From positions 1 through 64,000 of IMG/VR virus record IMGVR_UViG_3300028840_003924: a DNA stretch of 64,000 bases. One strand, written 5' to 3'. Below, piece by piece: positions 39,417 to 48,463 of the stretch (within the stretch, counting starts at the first letter, position 1; every line of letters begins with the position of its first letter). The position numbers and the translations under genes are program-made. Below the pieces are notes generated by a model that saw nothing but the letters and a program-made list of their open reading frames with translations, was not told where the DNA came from and ran no database searches. The DNA comes from a virus.

Positions 39417-39893
39417 TCACTCTCTACATGGCTGGAATGATACCTGCTTGCGAACCTTGTCCCAATCCTTATTGGGATGTTCTTTTGAGAAATATCGCCT
39501 CGCCAATTTGTCAGCTTCCGCTGCTAGTTCTTCTCTCCATTCTTCATGTTCACAAGCGCTTTCGATATAACCGAGTGAATCCGTCTGTGGGCCCGAACCG
39601 AAGTCCAACATGATCGTTGCTTCAAAACGATGTAACGGCGCTGAAGACTCTTCGACCACCTCTTCCTCGTCGGCATACGACCAACCGATATACGCTTCGA
39701 TGAAGTTCAAAGCAGCCTCTTCACTCTCGAAGCCAAGGGTGGTCGCCTCCCCATCAAGGTAGAGTCGCTCGTCCGCAGCAGTTGCGACCTTCTTCACATG
39801 ATGGGTATGTTCGGTGCCAGCGGGGGCCGGATAAACCAGAACACCATGTTCGGACAATTCCTTGTAGAACGCTGCTCGTTCCTGACTATTCAT
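39417..39893 (-). CDS. Small acidic protein of unknown function
   Basis: A 158-residue product from ATG 39893 (GGAG six bases upstream; ATG 39905 overlaps it). Acidic, with a middle stretch EAYIGWSYADEEEVVEES. No recognised domain. It ends two bases from the palindromic terminator. Confidence 0.55.
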   Translation of the reverse strand: MNSQERAAFYKELSEHGVLVYPAPAGTEHTHHVKKVATAADERLYLDGEATTLGFESEEAALNFIEAYIGWSYADEEEVVEESSAPLHRFEATIMLDFGSGPQTDSLGYIESACEHEEWREELAAEADKLARRYFSKEHPNKDWDKVRKQVSFQPCRE

Positions 39894-39905
39894 CAGAATC
39901 TCCAT

Positions 39906-40100
39906 TCATATAAGCGGCCACTTACTGACAAGAGCTATGAATCCGCACACCAAACACTCGATTACCCGGCGTTCTCCAGCTTCGTGCTTGGAGTTCCAAA
40001 GATTGACATAGACGCAATATTCGCCTTGGCATGCTTTCATTTCGTCGCCTGCCTCTTTGAGCTTGGATTTGCACTCTGGGCACGTCATAATGGCTGCCAT
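39906..40100 (-). CDS. Small zinc-ribbon protein
   Basis: A 64-residue protein preceded by GGAGGT. Cys pairs CPEC (7-10), a CQGEYC pair in the middle and CLVCG near the end suggest a zinc ribbon with a possible additional ligand. It likely binds a nucleic acid or a protein partner. It precedes the acidic protein, in the same direction. Confidence 0.6.
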   Translation of the reverse strand: MAAIMTCPECKSKLKEAGDEMKACQGEYCVYVNLWNSKHEAGERRVIECLVCGFIALVSKWPLI

Positions 40101-40126
40101 GAGACACCTCCAGTTTCATTGATAAA

Positions 40127-40678
40127 TCACACGCCCCAGTTTTTGCGGAGATATTCAAACAACCGCTTCATACGGCCCTGACCTTCCTTGTCTTCTTCCG
40201 ACTTTTTTTCCTTCTCCTGTTCCCGGTTGCGCTTCTGGGCGAGGCGATAGAATGATTCGATATGTGGTTCCCATTGTTCTGAGGGTAGATAACAGGTCAC
40301 CTGTCCTCTTATTTCCCGATATACTAGGATACCATCAAACGTCACTTTGATCAACTCCTCATTTTCTCGGTAAAAAATCTGAAGGTTGAGCCCACTGCTC
40401 AGGGCGTCAAAATACCTTATTCCAGTCCCCGTTCCCGCATCCAAATCCGCAACAGGCAGACCTTCCACTGTATCGTCACTCAAATCCCACTCCCAACCCT
40501 CCGAAAGTTGTGGGCTAGTGCTATGGGCGTAACCGCCTTCAAATGCTGACCCGCTTCCACCCTCTGATCGCACAGCGAATCCGAGTGCCTGAATGATAAG
40601 TTTGAATTTACGGGAGAGGTTTTTTCTCGAAGCTTCAGCCTGCCGCTCCTCAACGATCTTCTGGATATTCTCTTGCAT
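40127..40678 (-). CDS. Unknown protein with charged C-terminal tail
   Basis: A 183-residue product with TAGGAGGT upstream. The N-terminus is helical (KIVEERQAEASRKNLSRKFK), the middle is beta-rich (LQIFYRENEELIKVTFDGIL) and the end is a Lys/Glu-rich helix (REQEKEKKSEEDKEGQGRMK). No family recognised; the charged tail resembles phage head or core proteins but that is weak. Confidence 0.5.
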   Translation of the reverse strand: MQENIQKIVEERQAEASRKNLSRKFKLIIQALGFAVRSEGGSGSAFEGGYAHSTSPQLSEGWEWDLSDDTVEGLPVADLDAGTGTGIRYFDALSSGLNLQIFYRENEELIKVTFDGILVYREIRGQVTCYLPSEQWEPHIESFYRLAQKRNREQEKEKKSEEDKEGQGRMKRLFEYLRKNWGV

Positions 40679-40686
40679 CCGACCTC

Positions 40687-41151
40687 CTAAAGGACACGCA
40701 CGATACTGTCGCCGTTGTGAAGAATGATGCCAAAGATGTAATCCCTGATGGGGACCATATCATTATACTGCCAGCGTGTTGGCAATAAGGTGTTCGCTAC
40801 CCTTTTCCAGAACGGTAACTTACGTTGAACATTGCTGTTATCCACGATCTCCAATATCTGTTCATGCGTTCGCACCGGCATGTCATACCACGCTCTGGCG
40901 GCGAGTTGAAAACGGTTGTAGCGACGAAGAATAATGATAGGAGCGATGATGCGAACAGCGGGTTCCTTAGGTCCTGTCGCCAAAGCATAAATCCGTGGCC
41001 AAGAGGCATTCGATTCAGAGTAATCAAATTTGAAGAAGAACTCATTACCCCGATGACCGATTCGTTTGGGGAAGTTGTAAATCACTTTACTCCCTGCGAG
41101 TCCCCACATTCTGTACGCCTCTAACCGCAGTTGTCTTATATTTGTACACAT
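40687..41151 (-). CDS. Unknown basic protein
   Basis: A 154-residue, basic, aromatic-rich protein (KFDYSESNASWPRIYALATG, ARAWYDMP). It is co-directional with the next gene downstream at an 8-base gap. The ATG at 41151 has no clear ribosome site. No family recognised. Confidence 0.5.
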   Translation of the reverse strand: MCTNIRQLRLEAYRMWGLAGSKVIYNFPKRIGHRGNEFFFKFDYSESNASWPRIYALATGPKEPAVRIIAPIIILRRYNRFQLAARAWYDMPVRTHEQILEIVDNSNVQRKLPFWKRVANTLLPTRWQYNDMVPIRDYIFGIILHNGDSIVRVL

Positions 41152-41156
41152 AGCAG

Positions 41157-41172
41157 GGGTATATATCCTTAG
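41157..41172 (+). promoter_or_regulatory. Possible promoter (GGGTATATATCCTTAG)
   Basis: Nearly identical to the site at 30919-30933. It overlaps the AGGAGG ribosome site of ATG 41182, so it would give a very short leader; position makes it a weak candidate. Confidence 0.3.
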
Positions 41173-41181
41173 GAGGTGGTA

Positions 41182-42681
41182 ATGGGCTTTATGAACCTTT
41201 TCAAGCTGTGGGGGACCTACATCAGTGACCCCACTAAGAAAGTAACATCAACGAGAGATGTGAAAGTGAAACGCACGAAAAAGCAACAAGTCATGCGATA
41301 TCTGCTGAATGATCCTGCTACGCCCAACTTGGTATTGGACCGTAAGTCTAATCGTCTTCCAACGGTCTACCCACCTTTTAGTGTACGTGGCTATGTGGGT
41401 AACCGAATCCAAATGTGGACGCCCGAGTGGCGTGCTGCGCAGATACACCATGCCTTTGTCGATACATTGCATACTATGCAACCGGCTTTCAAAAAAGCCC
41501 CTCGACGTTGGCCGGGGACACGCCAACTAAAACTGATTCCGAATGCCGGTCGTGACTTCAACGCTTACTATGATAGGCACCACCTGTGCTTCTTCCATGA
41601 TCTTGATCCGGTAAAGAAGAAGATGGTTTACAGCGGCGAATCGGTAGACATCGTTGCCCACGAAGCTGGGCACGCTTTACTCGATGCTATTCGCCCGAGA
41701 TTCTGGAATATGCAAGCGTTAGAGATATGGGCGTTCCACGAAGCGTGGTCAGACATCGTTGCCCTTCTTACAGTTATGAAGCATGACAAAGTGCTAAAGC
41801 ATGTACTGAATCAAACCCAAGGCGATTTGACAAAGCCAAACATAGTAGCGATGCTTGGTGAAGAGATGGGCACCGGAATCTACCACGTCGCCCTTGAGGG
41901 ATATGGCTACAAGCCAGGGCGGCTGCGAGATGCCAACAACAAATTCGTCTACAAAGCTCCAGAAAAGCTTCCTAAGGACGCTCCCGACGACAAGTTAGCT
42001 CGTGAGTGCCATAGCTTTGGCCGGGTTTTCTTAGGAGCTTTCTATGAAATCATGACGAAGGTCTTTCGCTACGAAGTTAACGATGGCCACGATTCTATGG
42101 AGGCCCTACGTCGAACTCGACATGTATGTGCCAAATTGATTGCTAGGTCTGCGCAAGCTGCACCAGCTACACCTCGTTTCTACGACGCAGTGGCCAGAAC
42201 CATGCTGGGTGTCGACAAAGGTCTCGGTGGAAAATTCGGCCATATCTTACGACAGGTTTTCAACTCCAGAAAAATTCTGAGTCGGCGAAGTATCAAAGCA
42301 CAAGCTGCCGTGAAGCTCAACGAAGTCGAGATTAAAGAAGGCGATAACGTAGATGAATACAACGAGTTCACCACTATCACCAAACAGTCGGTCAAAACTG
42401 TAAAACTGGCTGATCACTTTGGTGTACGAGCGCAAGGTGATAACCCACTCTACGAGTGCGAAATTGAAGTGCCAAATAGCACATACATGGAGTTCGATGC
42501 CGAAGGCAACATGGTGAATAGTGTCGCTACTTCGCCACGCATTGCAATCAATTCGGCTCGTGACTGCATCAATTTCTTGCACGATAAGAATATGGTGGGC
42601 GAATCATCGGTCGTGCCGGATGTGGCAGGCCCGCAATTTTCAGTTGTCGATGGAAAATTAGTCAGGAATTTCTTCATCTAA
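41182..42681 (+). CDS. Thermolysin-like (M4-type) zinc metallopeptidase
   Basis: A 499-residue protein from ATG 41182 (AGGAGG five bases upstream). The zinc site is HEAGH at 160-164, and the second motif HEAWSD at 186-191 matches the NExxSD Glu of M4 (gluzincin) peptidases. There is no signal peptide, so it works in the host cytoplasm or the virion. The last 140 residues are a separate helical/beta region of unknown role. It could trim virion or host proteins; target unknown. Confidence 0.75.
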   Translation: MGFMNLFKLWGTYISDPTKKVTSTRDVKVKRTKKQQVMRYLLNDPATPNLVLDRKSNRLPTVYPPFSVRGYVGNRIQMWTPEWRAAQIHHAFVDTLHTMQPAFKKAPRRWPGTRQLKLIPNAGRDFNAYYDRHHLCFFHDLDPVKKKMVYSGESVDIVAHEAGHALLDAIRPRFWNMQALEIWAFHEAWSDIVALLTVMKHDKVLKHVLNQTQGDLTKPNIVAMLGEEMGTGIYHVALEGYGYKPGRLRDANNKFVYKAPEKLPKDAPDDKLARECHSFGRVFLGAFYEIMTKVFRYEVNDGHDSMEALRRTRHVCAKLIARSAQAAPATPRFYDAVARTMLGVDKGLGGKFGHILRQVFNSRKILSRRSIKAQAAVKLNEVEIKEGDNVDEYNEFTTITKQSVKTVKLADHFGVRAQGDNPLYECEIEVPNSTYMEFDAEGNMVNSVATSPRIAINSARDCINFLHDKNMVGESSVVPDVAGPQFSVVDGKLVRNFFI

Positions 42682-42732
42682 AGGGTCCGAAAAGCCGATA
42701 AAGGTAAAAAGGACTCTTATGGAGAAATCAAG

Positions 42733-43047
42733 ATGTTGGAATTGACCAAAGCAAATTTCAAAGAAGAAGTACTGGACTCCGATAAGCCCGTTCTGGTGGA
42801 TTTCTGGGCCCAATGGTGTGGCCCGTGCCGTCAACTGGCTCCCACTATGGAGGAGATCGATGCCGAATTAGGCGATAACGTCAAGATCGGTAAAGTCGAC
42901 ATCCAGAAACAAATCGAACTAGCCCAAGAGTGGAAGGTTTCCGCCATACCAACCGTGATCATCTTCCAAGATGGCAAAGTAGTAGATAGCGTGATTGGGC
43001 TTCAACCAAAAGCGGCTTATGTCGAACACGTTCAATCGCTTCTATAG
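42733..43047 (+). CDS. Thioredoxin
   Basis: A 104-residue thioredoxin of canonical length with the active site WCGPC at 28-32 (preceded by DFWAQ) and the conserved cis-proline motif IPT. TGGAGAAATCAAG precedes the ATG. It supplies reducing power in the cytoplasm, possibly for a phage ribonucleotide reductase not in this window. Its 3' end overlaps the convergent lipoprotein gene by 16 bases. Confidence 0.92.
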   Translation: MLELTKANFKEEVLDSDKPVLVDFWAQWCGPCRQLAPTMEEIDAELGDNVKIGKVDIQKQIELAQEWKVSAIPTVIIFQDGKVVDSVIGLQPKAAYVEHVQSLL

Positions 43048-43463
43048 CGATTTAAGCGATCCGGCATTTCCCGATAGTCAATAATGTCCAGTTGGTCTTG
43101 TAACTCAGTGAAGATCAGATCGGCGTATGGTTTATCTCCCATGAAGTTGACTCGTATACTGACTTTTGAAATGAAGGGCTCGATCTTCACCACATTGATC
43201 TTAAACCGGTCATTTTCGCCGACTTCAACATAGTAATCGCCGTCACCCTTATCCTCGTCGGCGTGAACGGGATACTCAAACTTAGCCACTGTTCGCTTGA
43301 CAGCCTTGTATGCGGTTCTACTATCCGTGGCGAAATAGGCGTGTCCCTCCCCAGCCCTCCAAGCTACGTAAGCATTAACCGCAGGGCCGAATATCGGTAT
43401 TATCTCACAACCGGCAAAGGCTAGAGGAAGCATCATCATCATACAAACCAACGCTTTCTTCAT
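43032..43463 (-). CDS. Lipoprotein
   Basis: A 143-residue protein with a signal (MKKALVCMMMMLPLAFAGC) and lipobox ending in Cys. The mature part (EGHAYFATDSRTAYKAVKRT, DRFKINVVKIEPFISKVSI) resembles small periplasmic lipoproteins of the DUF3568 type. It would be anchored in a bacterial membrane, perhaps involved in superinfection exclusion or lysis. Function inferred only from the signal. Confidence 0.6.
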   Translation of the reverse strand: MKKALVCMMMMLPLAFAGCEIIPIFGPAVNAYVAWRAGEGHAYFATDSRTAYKAVKRTVAKFEYPVHADEDKGDGDYYVEVGENDRFKINVVKIEPFISKVSIRVNFMGDKPYADLIFTELQDQLDIIDYREMPDRLNRYRSD

Positions 43464-43517
43464 TTCTTATCCTACTGCTACTAGATAGTGGTAACCACAA
43501 GTTAAGAGAGTAAGATT

Positions 43518-44591
43518 ATGAGACGATTTGATGAGTGGTACGACGAATATCTCTTACAAGAGGCCGATCCGACTGTTCTTAGCCCCCCACCGGGCCCACC
43601 CGGTGGGCCACCAAAAGCAAAAGCACCATCGTCTTTCGGCCAATGGGCAGCACAACGACAAACGGTACCGCAAAAAATAGCCCAAACTGGGCTATCCATG
43701 ATTGGTAAGGGGGGCGACCCGAAAACTACCTTGCGACAAGGGGAAGAAGCCCAACGTCTAGCAGCCCTAGGATACCAGTATGAAGACTTTGGCGACTATG
43801 TCGCCCGAGATGTTCAAGATAGAAAATCAAAGGAACTTGCTCAAGCCCTTTTCGATACCTTCAAGCGAAAAGCGCCATCTGCAAGCGCAACCACCGAAGC
43901 AGCGATGGCTGAAGCAGCTAAACAAACAGCAGAGCTTATCACTAAAGGTGGCGAACTCGGGGCAGAATCATTTACCGATATGCTTACAACGGTTCATAGG
44001 GATACAGCCATTGACGATCAAACTAAGTCGCAAGCATGGCCAGACCATTTGACTGTCTTTACGCAAATGGTAAGCCCAACTTTCCTCGCAAGACCAGATT
44101 TGTGGTATAGACCCTATATTAACGATCCCAAACAACGACTACACACCGCAGCCTCTGTCAACAACGGTAGCTTTTCCGCTTACGACGAAAAGTGGGAGAA
44201 GGATGAAAGAAATGTGGCAGCGAAAGTCGCTCAGGCAGGTGAGGAGATCGACGTTATTAACACTGTGGCATCTTCCGTTCCTGCGGGTACCGTCCCTTAT
44301 GATCTGCTGAAATTATTTGCCGACCGTACCTACCAACAAATCGAGAAACAGGGAGGGAAGCCAAAATATGACCGATATGATGCCGATAGTCGCTTATGGG
44401 CGCTCTCTATGGAATACGCCCAAGGGCAACCTAGACCACCGACACCACCCCCTGTATCGCCACCACCGGTAACACCACCACCACCACCACCGGTAACACC
44501 GGCACCACCAGGGGTACCGGGAGGACCGGGAGTTCCGGCGCAACCACCGGGAGTGCCGGTTACGGGAACTAGAGGTTCAAGACTTCCCTAA
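43518..44591 (+). CDS. Pro-rich protein with capsid-targeting-like start
   Basis: A 357-residue protein starting MRRFDEWYDEYLLQEADPTV. The leader with LLQE|A fits the T4 capsid-targeting and gp21 cleavage pattern (L/I-x-E). After a PPPGPPGGPP linker the middle is helical (AAMAEAAKQTAELIT), and the C-terminus is PPPV/PPVTPP-rich. AGAGAGTAAGATT precedes the ATG. Its stop overlaps the convergent small gene by four bases. Candidate internal head protein. Confidence 0.6.
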   Translation: MRRFDEWYDEYLLQEADPTVLSPPPGPPGGPPKAKAPSSFGQWAAQRQTVPQKIAQTGLSMIGKGGDPKTTLRQGEEAQRLAALGYQYEDFGDYVARDVQDRKSKELAQALFDTFKRKAPSASATTEAAMAEAAKQTAELITKGGELGAESFTDMLTTVHRDTAIDDQTKSQAWPDHLTVFTQMVSPTFLARPDLWYRPYINDPKQRLHTAASVNNGSFSAYDEKWEKDERNVAAKVAQAGEEIDVINTVASSVPAGTVPYDLLKLFADRTYQQIEKQGGKPKYDRYDADSRLWALSMEYAQGQPRPPTPPPVSPPPVTPPPPPPVTPAPPGVPGGPGVPAQPPGVPVTGTRGSRLP

Positions 44592-44758
44592 CGTTTCTTC
44601 ATACGTTTCTTCATACCACGAGATGGTAGTTCAACTACAGGAAGAGCTTGCGGTCGACCACGCTTGGCGTCATCACGATGTAAAGCAGCTACTCGGCCCA
44701 CGGAAGGGGTCGGTTCTCTCAAGCCTTCGTTTTGTAATAGCCAGTCTTTGAATCGCAT
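44588..44758 (-). CDS. Small basic protein with capsid-targeting-like start
   Basis: A 56-residue product starting MRFKDWLLQNEGLREP and ending SRGMKKRMKKR. The leader is close to that of the 43518 and 49208 genes; the basic tail would suit binding packaged DNA. AGAGTAAGATC precedes the ATG, the same upstream string as the 43518 gene. A candidate internal head protein. Confidence 0.6.
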   Translation of the reverse strand: MRFKDWLLQNEGLREPTPSVGRVAALHRDDAKRGRPQALPVVELPSRGMKKRMKKR

Positions 44759-44804
44759 GATCTTACTCTATATATGGCAGTGATCCCAAACATGAGAGAA
44801 TCGG

Positions 44805-45314
44805 ATGAACAAGAAACCACAGCTTTTGACCCTTTTGGAAGTCAAGCACTATCGTGACGGCAAATGCATCTGGGAAGAACACAATATCCCCAACACATGG
44901 CACAACGAAGGTCAGGAGTTCGTTTTAGCGAACAGTTTCGATACCGACTTCGGCACCTCAATACCGGATTACTACTACCTTGCCCTCGATAATCGCACCA
45001 CGCTTTCAGCTACTGACACTATGGCTAGCATTACAGGTGAGCCCACTAGTAATGGTTATGAACGTGTGGCCATTAGTTCGTCCGCAGGATTCGTAATTGG
45101 TGCTGAGTCTGGGGTAGTAGAGGCCACAAGTGCTATCGTCACTTTCGTCGCAACCATCGGTTCCTGGGGCCCGGTACGGAACGCTTTCTTAACAACACGG
45201 GATGACAATGGTGGTTACCTAATTGCTAGCGCTGCCCTCAGTAGCATACGCACCGTGAATCCTGGTGATTCCATCACCATCAGAATCAACCTATCATTAG
45301 CTGGTTGTTCCTAA
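44805..45314 (+). CDS. Conserved phage virion protein
   Basis: A 169-residue, beta-rich protein. The segments NTWHNEGQEFVLA, YYYLALDNRTTLSATDTM and GEPTSNGYERVAIS resemble a phage structural family usually annotated as hypothetical or tail protein. It lacks a signal peptide. Its end overlaps the stop of the convergent gene by four bases. A tail or head decoration role is likely. Confidence 0.55.
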   Translation: MNKKPQLLTLLEVKHYRDGKCIWEEHNIPNTWHNEGQEFVLANSFDTDFGTSIPDYYYLALDNRTTLSATDTMASITGEPTSNGYERVAISSSAGFVIGAESGVVEATSAIVTFVATIGSWGPVRNAFLTTRDDNGGYLIASAALSSIRTVNPGDSITIRINLSLAGCS

Positions 45315-45742
45315 ACCAACGTCTTGAGTAAGACTTCCGAATCACTGATGTTGACGAAGTTCAAGACAGGGTAGATAGTTTCTTCGATCTCCCACTTACC
45401 CTTGTATACGAAATTCACGGAAGCTGCGCCAAGGTCTTTCGGATCAAGCAACTTGCCACGAACATTCTTACTTATCAAGCTTAAGTAAAAGCCAACCTCT
45501 TCGGGCTCGATAACTGCGCTTCTCTTCTTGTTGGTCACTCTATAACGACAGATGATCTCACTAGCAGGCTCATCAGTAGTGGAATTTCGGCGATTTTTCT
45601 TGGGCAATCCGCTGCTCCAAACGGGAACATACCAACCGGTTGTCGTGATCAAAGTGCCGTCAGAATTGTACAAAGCATACCGCTCACCTCTATCGAGGAA
45701 AATGTAGTGCGAAATCACAAGACAAATCGATTTGGAAGCCAT
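45311..45742 (-). CDS. Unknown 143-residue protein
   Basis: A product with GGAGAT before ATG 45742. Beta-rich with no recognised domain (SEIICRYRVTNKKRSAVIEP, VNFVYKGKWEIEETIY). Convergent, with a four-base stop overlap with the upstream plus-strand gene. Confidence 0.5.
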   Translation of the reverse strand: MASKSICLVISHYIFLDRGERYALYNSDGTLITTTGWYVPVWSSGLPKKNRRNSTTDEPASEIICRYRVTNKKRSAVIEPEEVGFYLSLISKNVRGKLLDPKDLGAASVNFVYKGKWEIEETIYPVLNFVNISDSEVLLKTLV

Positions 45743-45752
45743 TCAAACATCT

Positions 45753-45766
45753 CCTATATACATTAG
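45753..45766 (+). promoter_or_regulatory. Possible promoter (CCTATATACATTAG)
   Basis: A TATATA core 23 bases before ATG 45789, similar to the sites at 30919 and 41157 (TATATA-C/T-xTTAG). Weak on its own. Confidence 0.3.
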
Positions 45767-45788
45767 ATCGTCAATTCGGAGATTCGGC

Positions 45789-46754
45789 ATGAATGATTTT
45801 GGGCGTTTACGCTTCGCTATCACCCTCTTTGCTATTTTTGCACTTAGCTTCGCCCTTACTCTGGACCTCAAAAAGTCGCCGATAATGCCCCCAACAATCA
45901 TTGAACTGGGTCCTAAACTTGGCATGCCGGTCATAAAAGTCAACCTCCCAGAACTGAACGGGCGTGAACCAATCGCTAAGCGGTCCACACGGTTTGAAAC
46001 TTACTTACAATGCTCTGTCAAGATTCATGTCAAACAAGGAATTGGCTCTGGGACCATTTGCTACTATGACGAAGCAACCAACGAAGCATACATCATATCG
46101 TGCGGACATCTTTTCAAAGGTACGAAGAAACCCAACCAGCGAACTTCCGACTATGCCAAGATCAACGTCTTCTACAAGAATGACTATAAACTGGACACTC
46201 CACAACAGTTTGATGCAAAAGTTCTCTGTTATGACCAAACTACCGACTTGTCGCTATTGATGTTCAAACCCGACTGGCCGATCCAGAGCTACTTCCCCAT
46301 CGCACCACTCGATTACCCAATTATCTGGGGAGAGGACCTCGAATCCACCGGTTGTGACGGGGACACACCCCCAGCAGCATACACCGTGTCCATGGTCGAG
46401 GAGGATGAGGGCAACTTGATCTCAAAAGACAATAGCCCCCGACCCGGTCGATCCGGAGGCGGTTTGTTTAGCCCAGATGGTTACCTGATTGGTGTTGTTT
46501 GGGCTACATCTGACGTATCGGGAACGGGCTATGGTTTCTATATTCCATTATCTCGTATCCACGCATACCTATCGCAGTTTGATGAGGTGGCGTGGCTTTT
46601 GGAAGGTGGGGAACAATGGAGCATTATCAATACGCTGCCGCTTCAAAAGCCGGATGGCCGCACCGGCAACTTGCCGCCAAGGTACCTCCCATTACCTCAG
46701 AGTCGCTCAACGATCTTTCGGGAACATTCAGGGTCGGCGATGCGTAGGAATTGA
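45789..46754 (+). CDS. Membrane-anchored trypsin-like serine protease
   Basis: A 321-residue S1-type protease from ATG 45789 (CGGAG upstream). An N-terminal membrane or uncleaved signal segment (FAITLFAIFALSFALTL) is followed by the catalytic triad: His in ISCGHLFKG (107), Asp in QTTDLSLLMF (153) and Ser in PGRSGGGL (222). The domain lies in the periplasm or outside the cell. It may degrade a host surface protein or process a lysis or fibre factor; target unknown. Its 3' end overlaps the convergent gene by 58 bases. Confidence 0.8.
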   Translation: MNDFGRLRFAITLFAIFALSFALTLDLKKSPIMPPTIIELGPKLGMPVIKVNLPELNGREPIAKRSTRFETYLQCSVKIHVKQGIGSGTICYYDEATNEAYIISCGHLFKGTKKPNQRTSDYAKINVFYKNDYKLDTPQQFDAKVLCYDQTTDLSLLMFKPDWPIQSYFPIAPLDYPIIWGEDLESTGCDGDTPPAAYTVSMVEEDEGNLISKDNSPRPGRSGGGLFSPDGYLIGVVWATSDVSGTGYGFYIPLSRIHAYLSQFDEVAWLLEGGEQWSIINTLPLQKPDGRTGNLPPRYLPLPQSRSTIFREHSGSAMRRN

Positions 46755-47035
46755 AGGCATTTCATCGAAGTGTCGAAATCACCACAGCACTCGTAAATCT
46801 TGTCCGCCTTGTCAACATATTCTTCAACAATGTCAGATACCACCGTAGGTCCGAAGAGGACTTCGTATCGTTCTTCCGCATCGAAGTAAGACAAGAACAA
46901 AGAGGCGGCAATGCGACGTAAGGCTTCTTCCCGTCTTGTTCGGGGCGTGTCCTTTGTCTTCCGCACGGCGAATAGCTTCTCTACCGCATCTCGCTCAGCC
47001 TGTAGCTCCACATCAGTTTGAGTAAGGTGTGTCAT
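46697..47035 (-). CDS. Small helical protein
   Basis: A 112-residue helical product with AAAAGGAG before ATG. It contains a Cys pair (YECCGDF) and a charged helix (TRREEALRRIAASLFLSYFD). No family recognised. It overlaps the end of the convergent protease gene by 58 bases. Confidence 0.55.
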   Translation of the reverse strand: MTHLTQTDVELQAERDAVEKLFAVRKTKDTPRTRREEALRRIAASLFLSYFDAEERYEVLFGPTVVSDIVEEYVDKADKIYECCGDFDTSMKCLQFLRIADPECSRKIVERL

Positions 47036-47077
47036 ACTAACTCCTTTTAGACTAAGAGAGTTAGATATAGCGATTTA

Positions 47078-47665
47078 TCAATAACCAGCAGCAACCAGGG
47101 CATTGCTAAGATAGGCATCTATAACTTCCCAAAGGCCAATCCTCTTTTCATCATAGGGGTCATTTTTGAGAATGACTTCATTTAACCTACGGGCTTGTGA
47201 CAGGTCGATTGGTTGGTTACTGAAGTATTTCATATTTAGGAAGGCATCTTCGTGGTGAGTTGCCAACTCACCATCTACACTCACCAAGGGCTCTTTCTCA
47301 GCCATGTGAGACCCTTTACCATCATAGAACTCCCTCCACACACGGGTAGCCTCGGGATTCATCTGAGTTCTTACACGGTTGGGGCAAAGGCCGTTGGGCG
47401 ACAACTGCATACCGATAAGGTAGATGATTGGTCCGAAACCGTGTTCCGCAGCCACCCCCTCTGTCTCTTGGCAGTCATATCTTGCATTGTAACGAGTCTG
47501 AAGTGCCGCAACGACACCCTCATCGCTAAACTCGGTTCGCCGCAAGAGCATATTCCGTACCGACTCAGGACGATAGAGTCCGATCAGGCCGTCTGCCTGG
47601 AATAAAGCCAGACCATGGATATTCGGTAAGTTGGCTTCGGCATAGAAGTATTGGGCAAATCTCAT
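47078..47665 (-). CDS. Conserved phage protein with capsid-targeting-like start
   Basis: A 195-residue protein starting MRFAQYFYAEANLP, close in pattern to T4 MKTYQEFIAEA. Residues about 70-150 (HGFGPIIYLIGMQLSPNGLC, PNRVRTQMNPEATRVWREFY) match a recurring jumbo-phage domain with a (Y/F)GPxxYxxxM motif, which I take to be a conserved phage protein of unknown activity. It ends 11 bases ahead of nothing else on this strand. Confidence 0.55.
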   Translation of the reverse strand: MRFAQYFYAEANLPNIHGLALFQADGLIGLYRPESVRNMLLRRTEFSDEGVVAALQTRYNARYDCQETEGVAAEHGFGPIIYLIGMQLSPNGLCPNRVRTQMNPEATRVWREFYDGKGSHMAEKEPLVSVDGELATHHEDAFLNMKYFSNQPIDLSQARRLNEVILKNDPYDEKRIGLWEVIDAYLSNALVAAGY

Positions 47666-47668
47666 GCC

Positions 47669-48463
47669 CTATTTACTGAATCTGTTGCACAAAAATGGAC
47701 AGATTTCGTTGTATTCACACCTCTCACATTGTCTACCGACCCAGGCATGAACATTATCAGCATTGGCGAGTTCGATTTCTTTATAGGTCACTAGAAGTTG
47801 TTTCTTAGTTTGTTCCAAAACCTCTTCTGTGAATGGCGTGCCTACGAAGTGATTGTAATCGACGTACATGAGACCAGCAACGATGTCCTTCACATCTACA
47901 CCCAACTTCTCGTGAACCACCATCGTATAGCATTGCAACTGAAGGTCTTCGTCTACATCCTTCTGGGTCTTACACCAACGGCTCTTTTTGGTAGTCTTGT
48001 AATCGATAATCCAATGCTTTCCTTTCGACTCCACAATCCGGTCGATGAAACCATAGACGCATCGATTGTTGGGTGGGTCGAGATCGTACTCAAACCCCCA
48101 TTCGCATATGCCGCCGAAGCCGAACTTCTTTGTAAGAAGCAACACAGACCTCAAGTGCTTCGTGAGCTTGCTGGTATACGACTTTGGAAGCAACTCTATT
48201 GGCGGTTTGGGTGGTTTTTCGCCCTCAGCCAAGTCCTCCAATAGGATAACACCATCGAGACATTGACGGCGAATCTCATTGATGTCTTTCTCGCCCTCAC
48301 CTTTGACATACTCTTCGGCGATTTTGTGTACAAGCTTACCATACAGAAAGTATGGTGGGTCTGGTCGTGGTGGTGGCACCTTCAGGTGATATCGAAATTT
48401 GTACTTTTGTCTACACTCTTCCCACAACCGATGGCGGGATACGGACATATGATCAATATTCAT
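47669..48463 (-). CDS. PD-(D/E)XK nuclease, Cas4/RecB-like
   Basis: A 264-residue nuclease from ATG 48463. The family's conserved His is in KLVHKIAEEY (residue 46), followed by YGFIDRI and WIIDYKTTKK (the D-x-K). A Cys at 17 plus CERCEYNEIC near the C-terminus can bind an iron-sulfur cluster as in Cas4 and AddB. It may process DNA ends during recombination or degrade host DNA. Divergent from the macro-domain gene, 70 bases away. It ends three bases before the start of the downstream gene. Confidence 0.8.
   Translation of the reverse strand: MNIDHMSVSRHRLWEECRQKYKFRYHLKVPPPRPDPPYFLYGKLVHKIAEEYVKGEGEKDINEIRRQCLDGVILLEDLAEGEKPPKPPIELLPKSYTSKLTKHLRSVLLLTKKFGFGGICEWGFEYDLDPPNNRCVYGFIDRIVESKGKHWIIDYKTTKKSRWCKTQKDVDEDLQLQCYTMVVHEKLGVDVKDIVAGLMYVDYNHFVGTPFTEEVLEQTKKQLLVTYKEIELANADNVHAWVGRQCERCEYNEICPFLCNRFSK

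Noticed and set aside
44440-44575. CCACCACCGG tandem repeats as a possible origin
   Set aside because: They encode the Pro-rich end of a real protein and show no AT-rich or iteron features.
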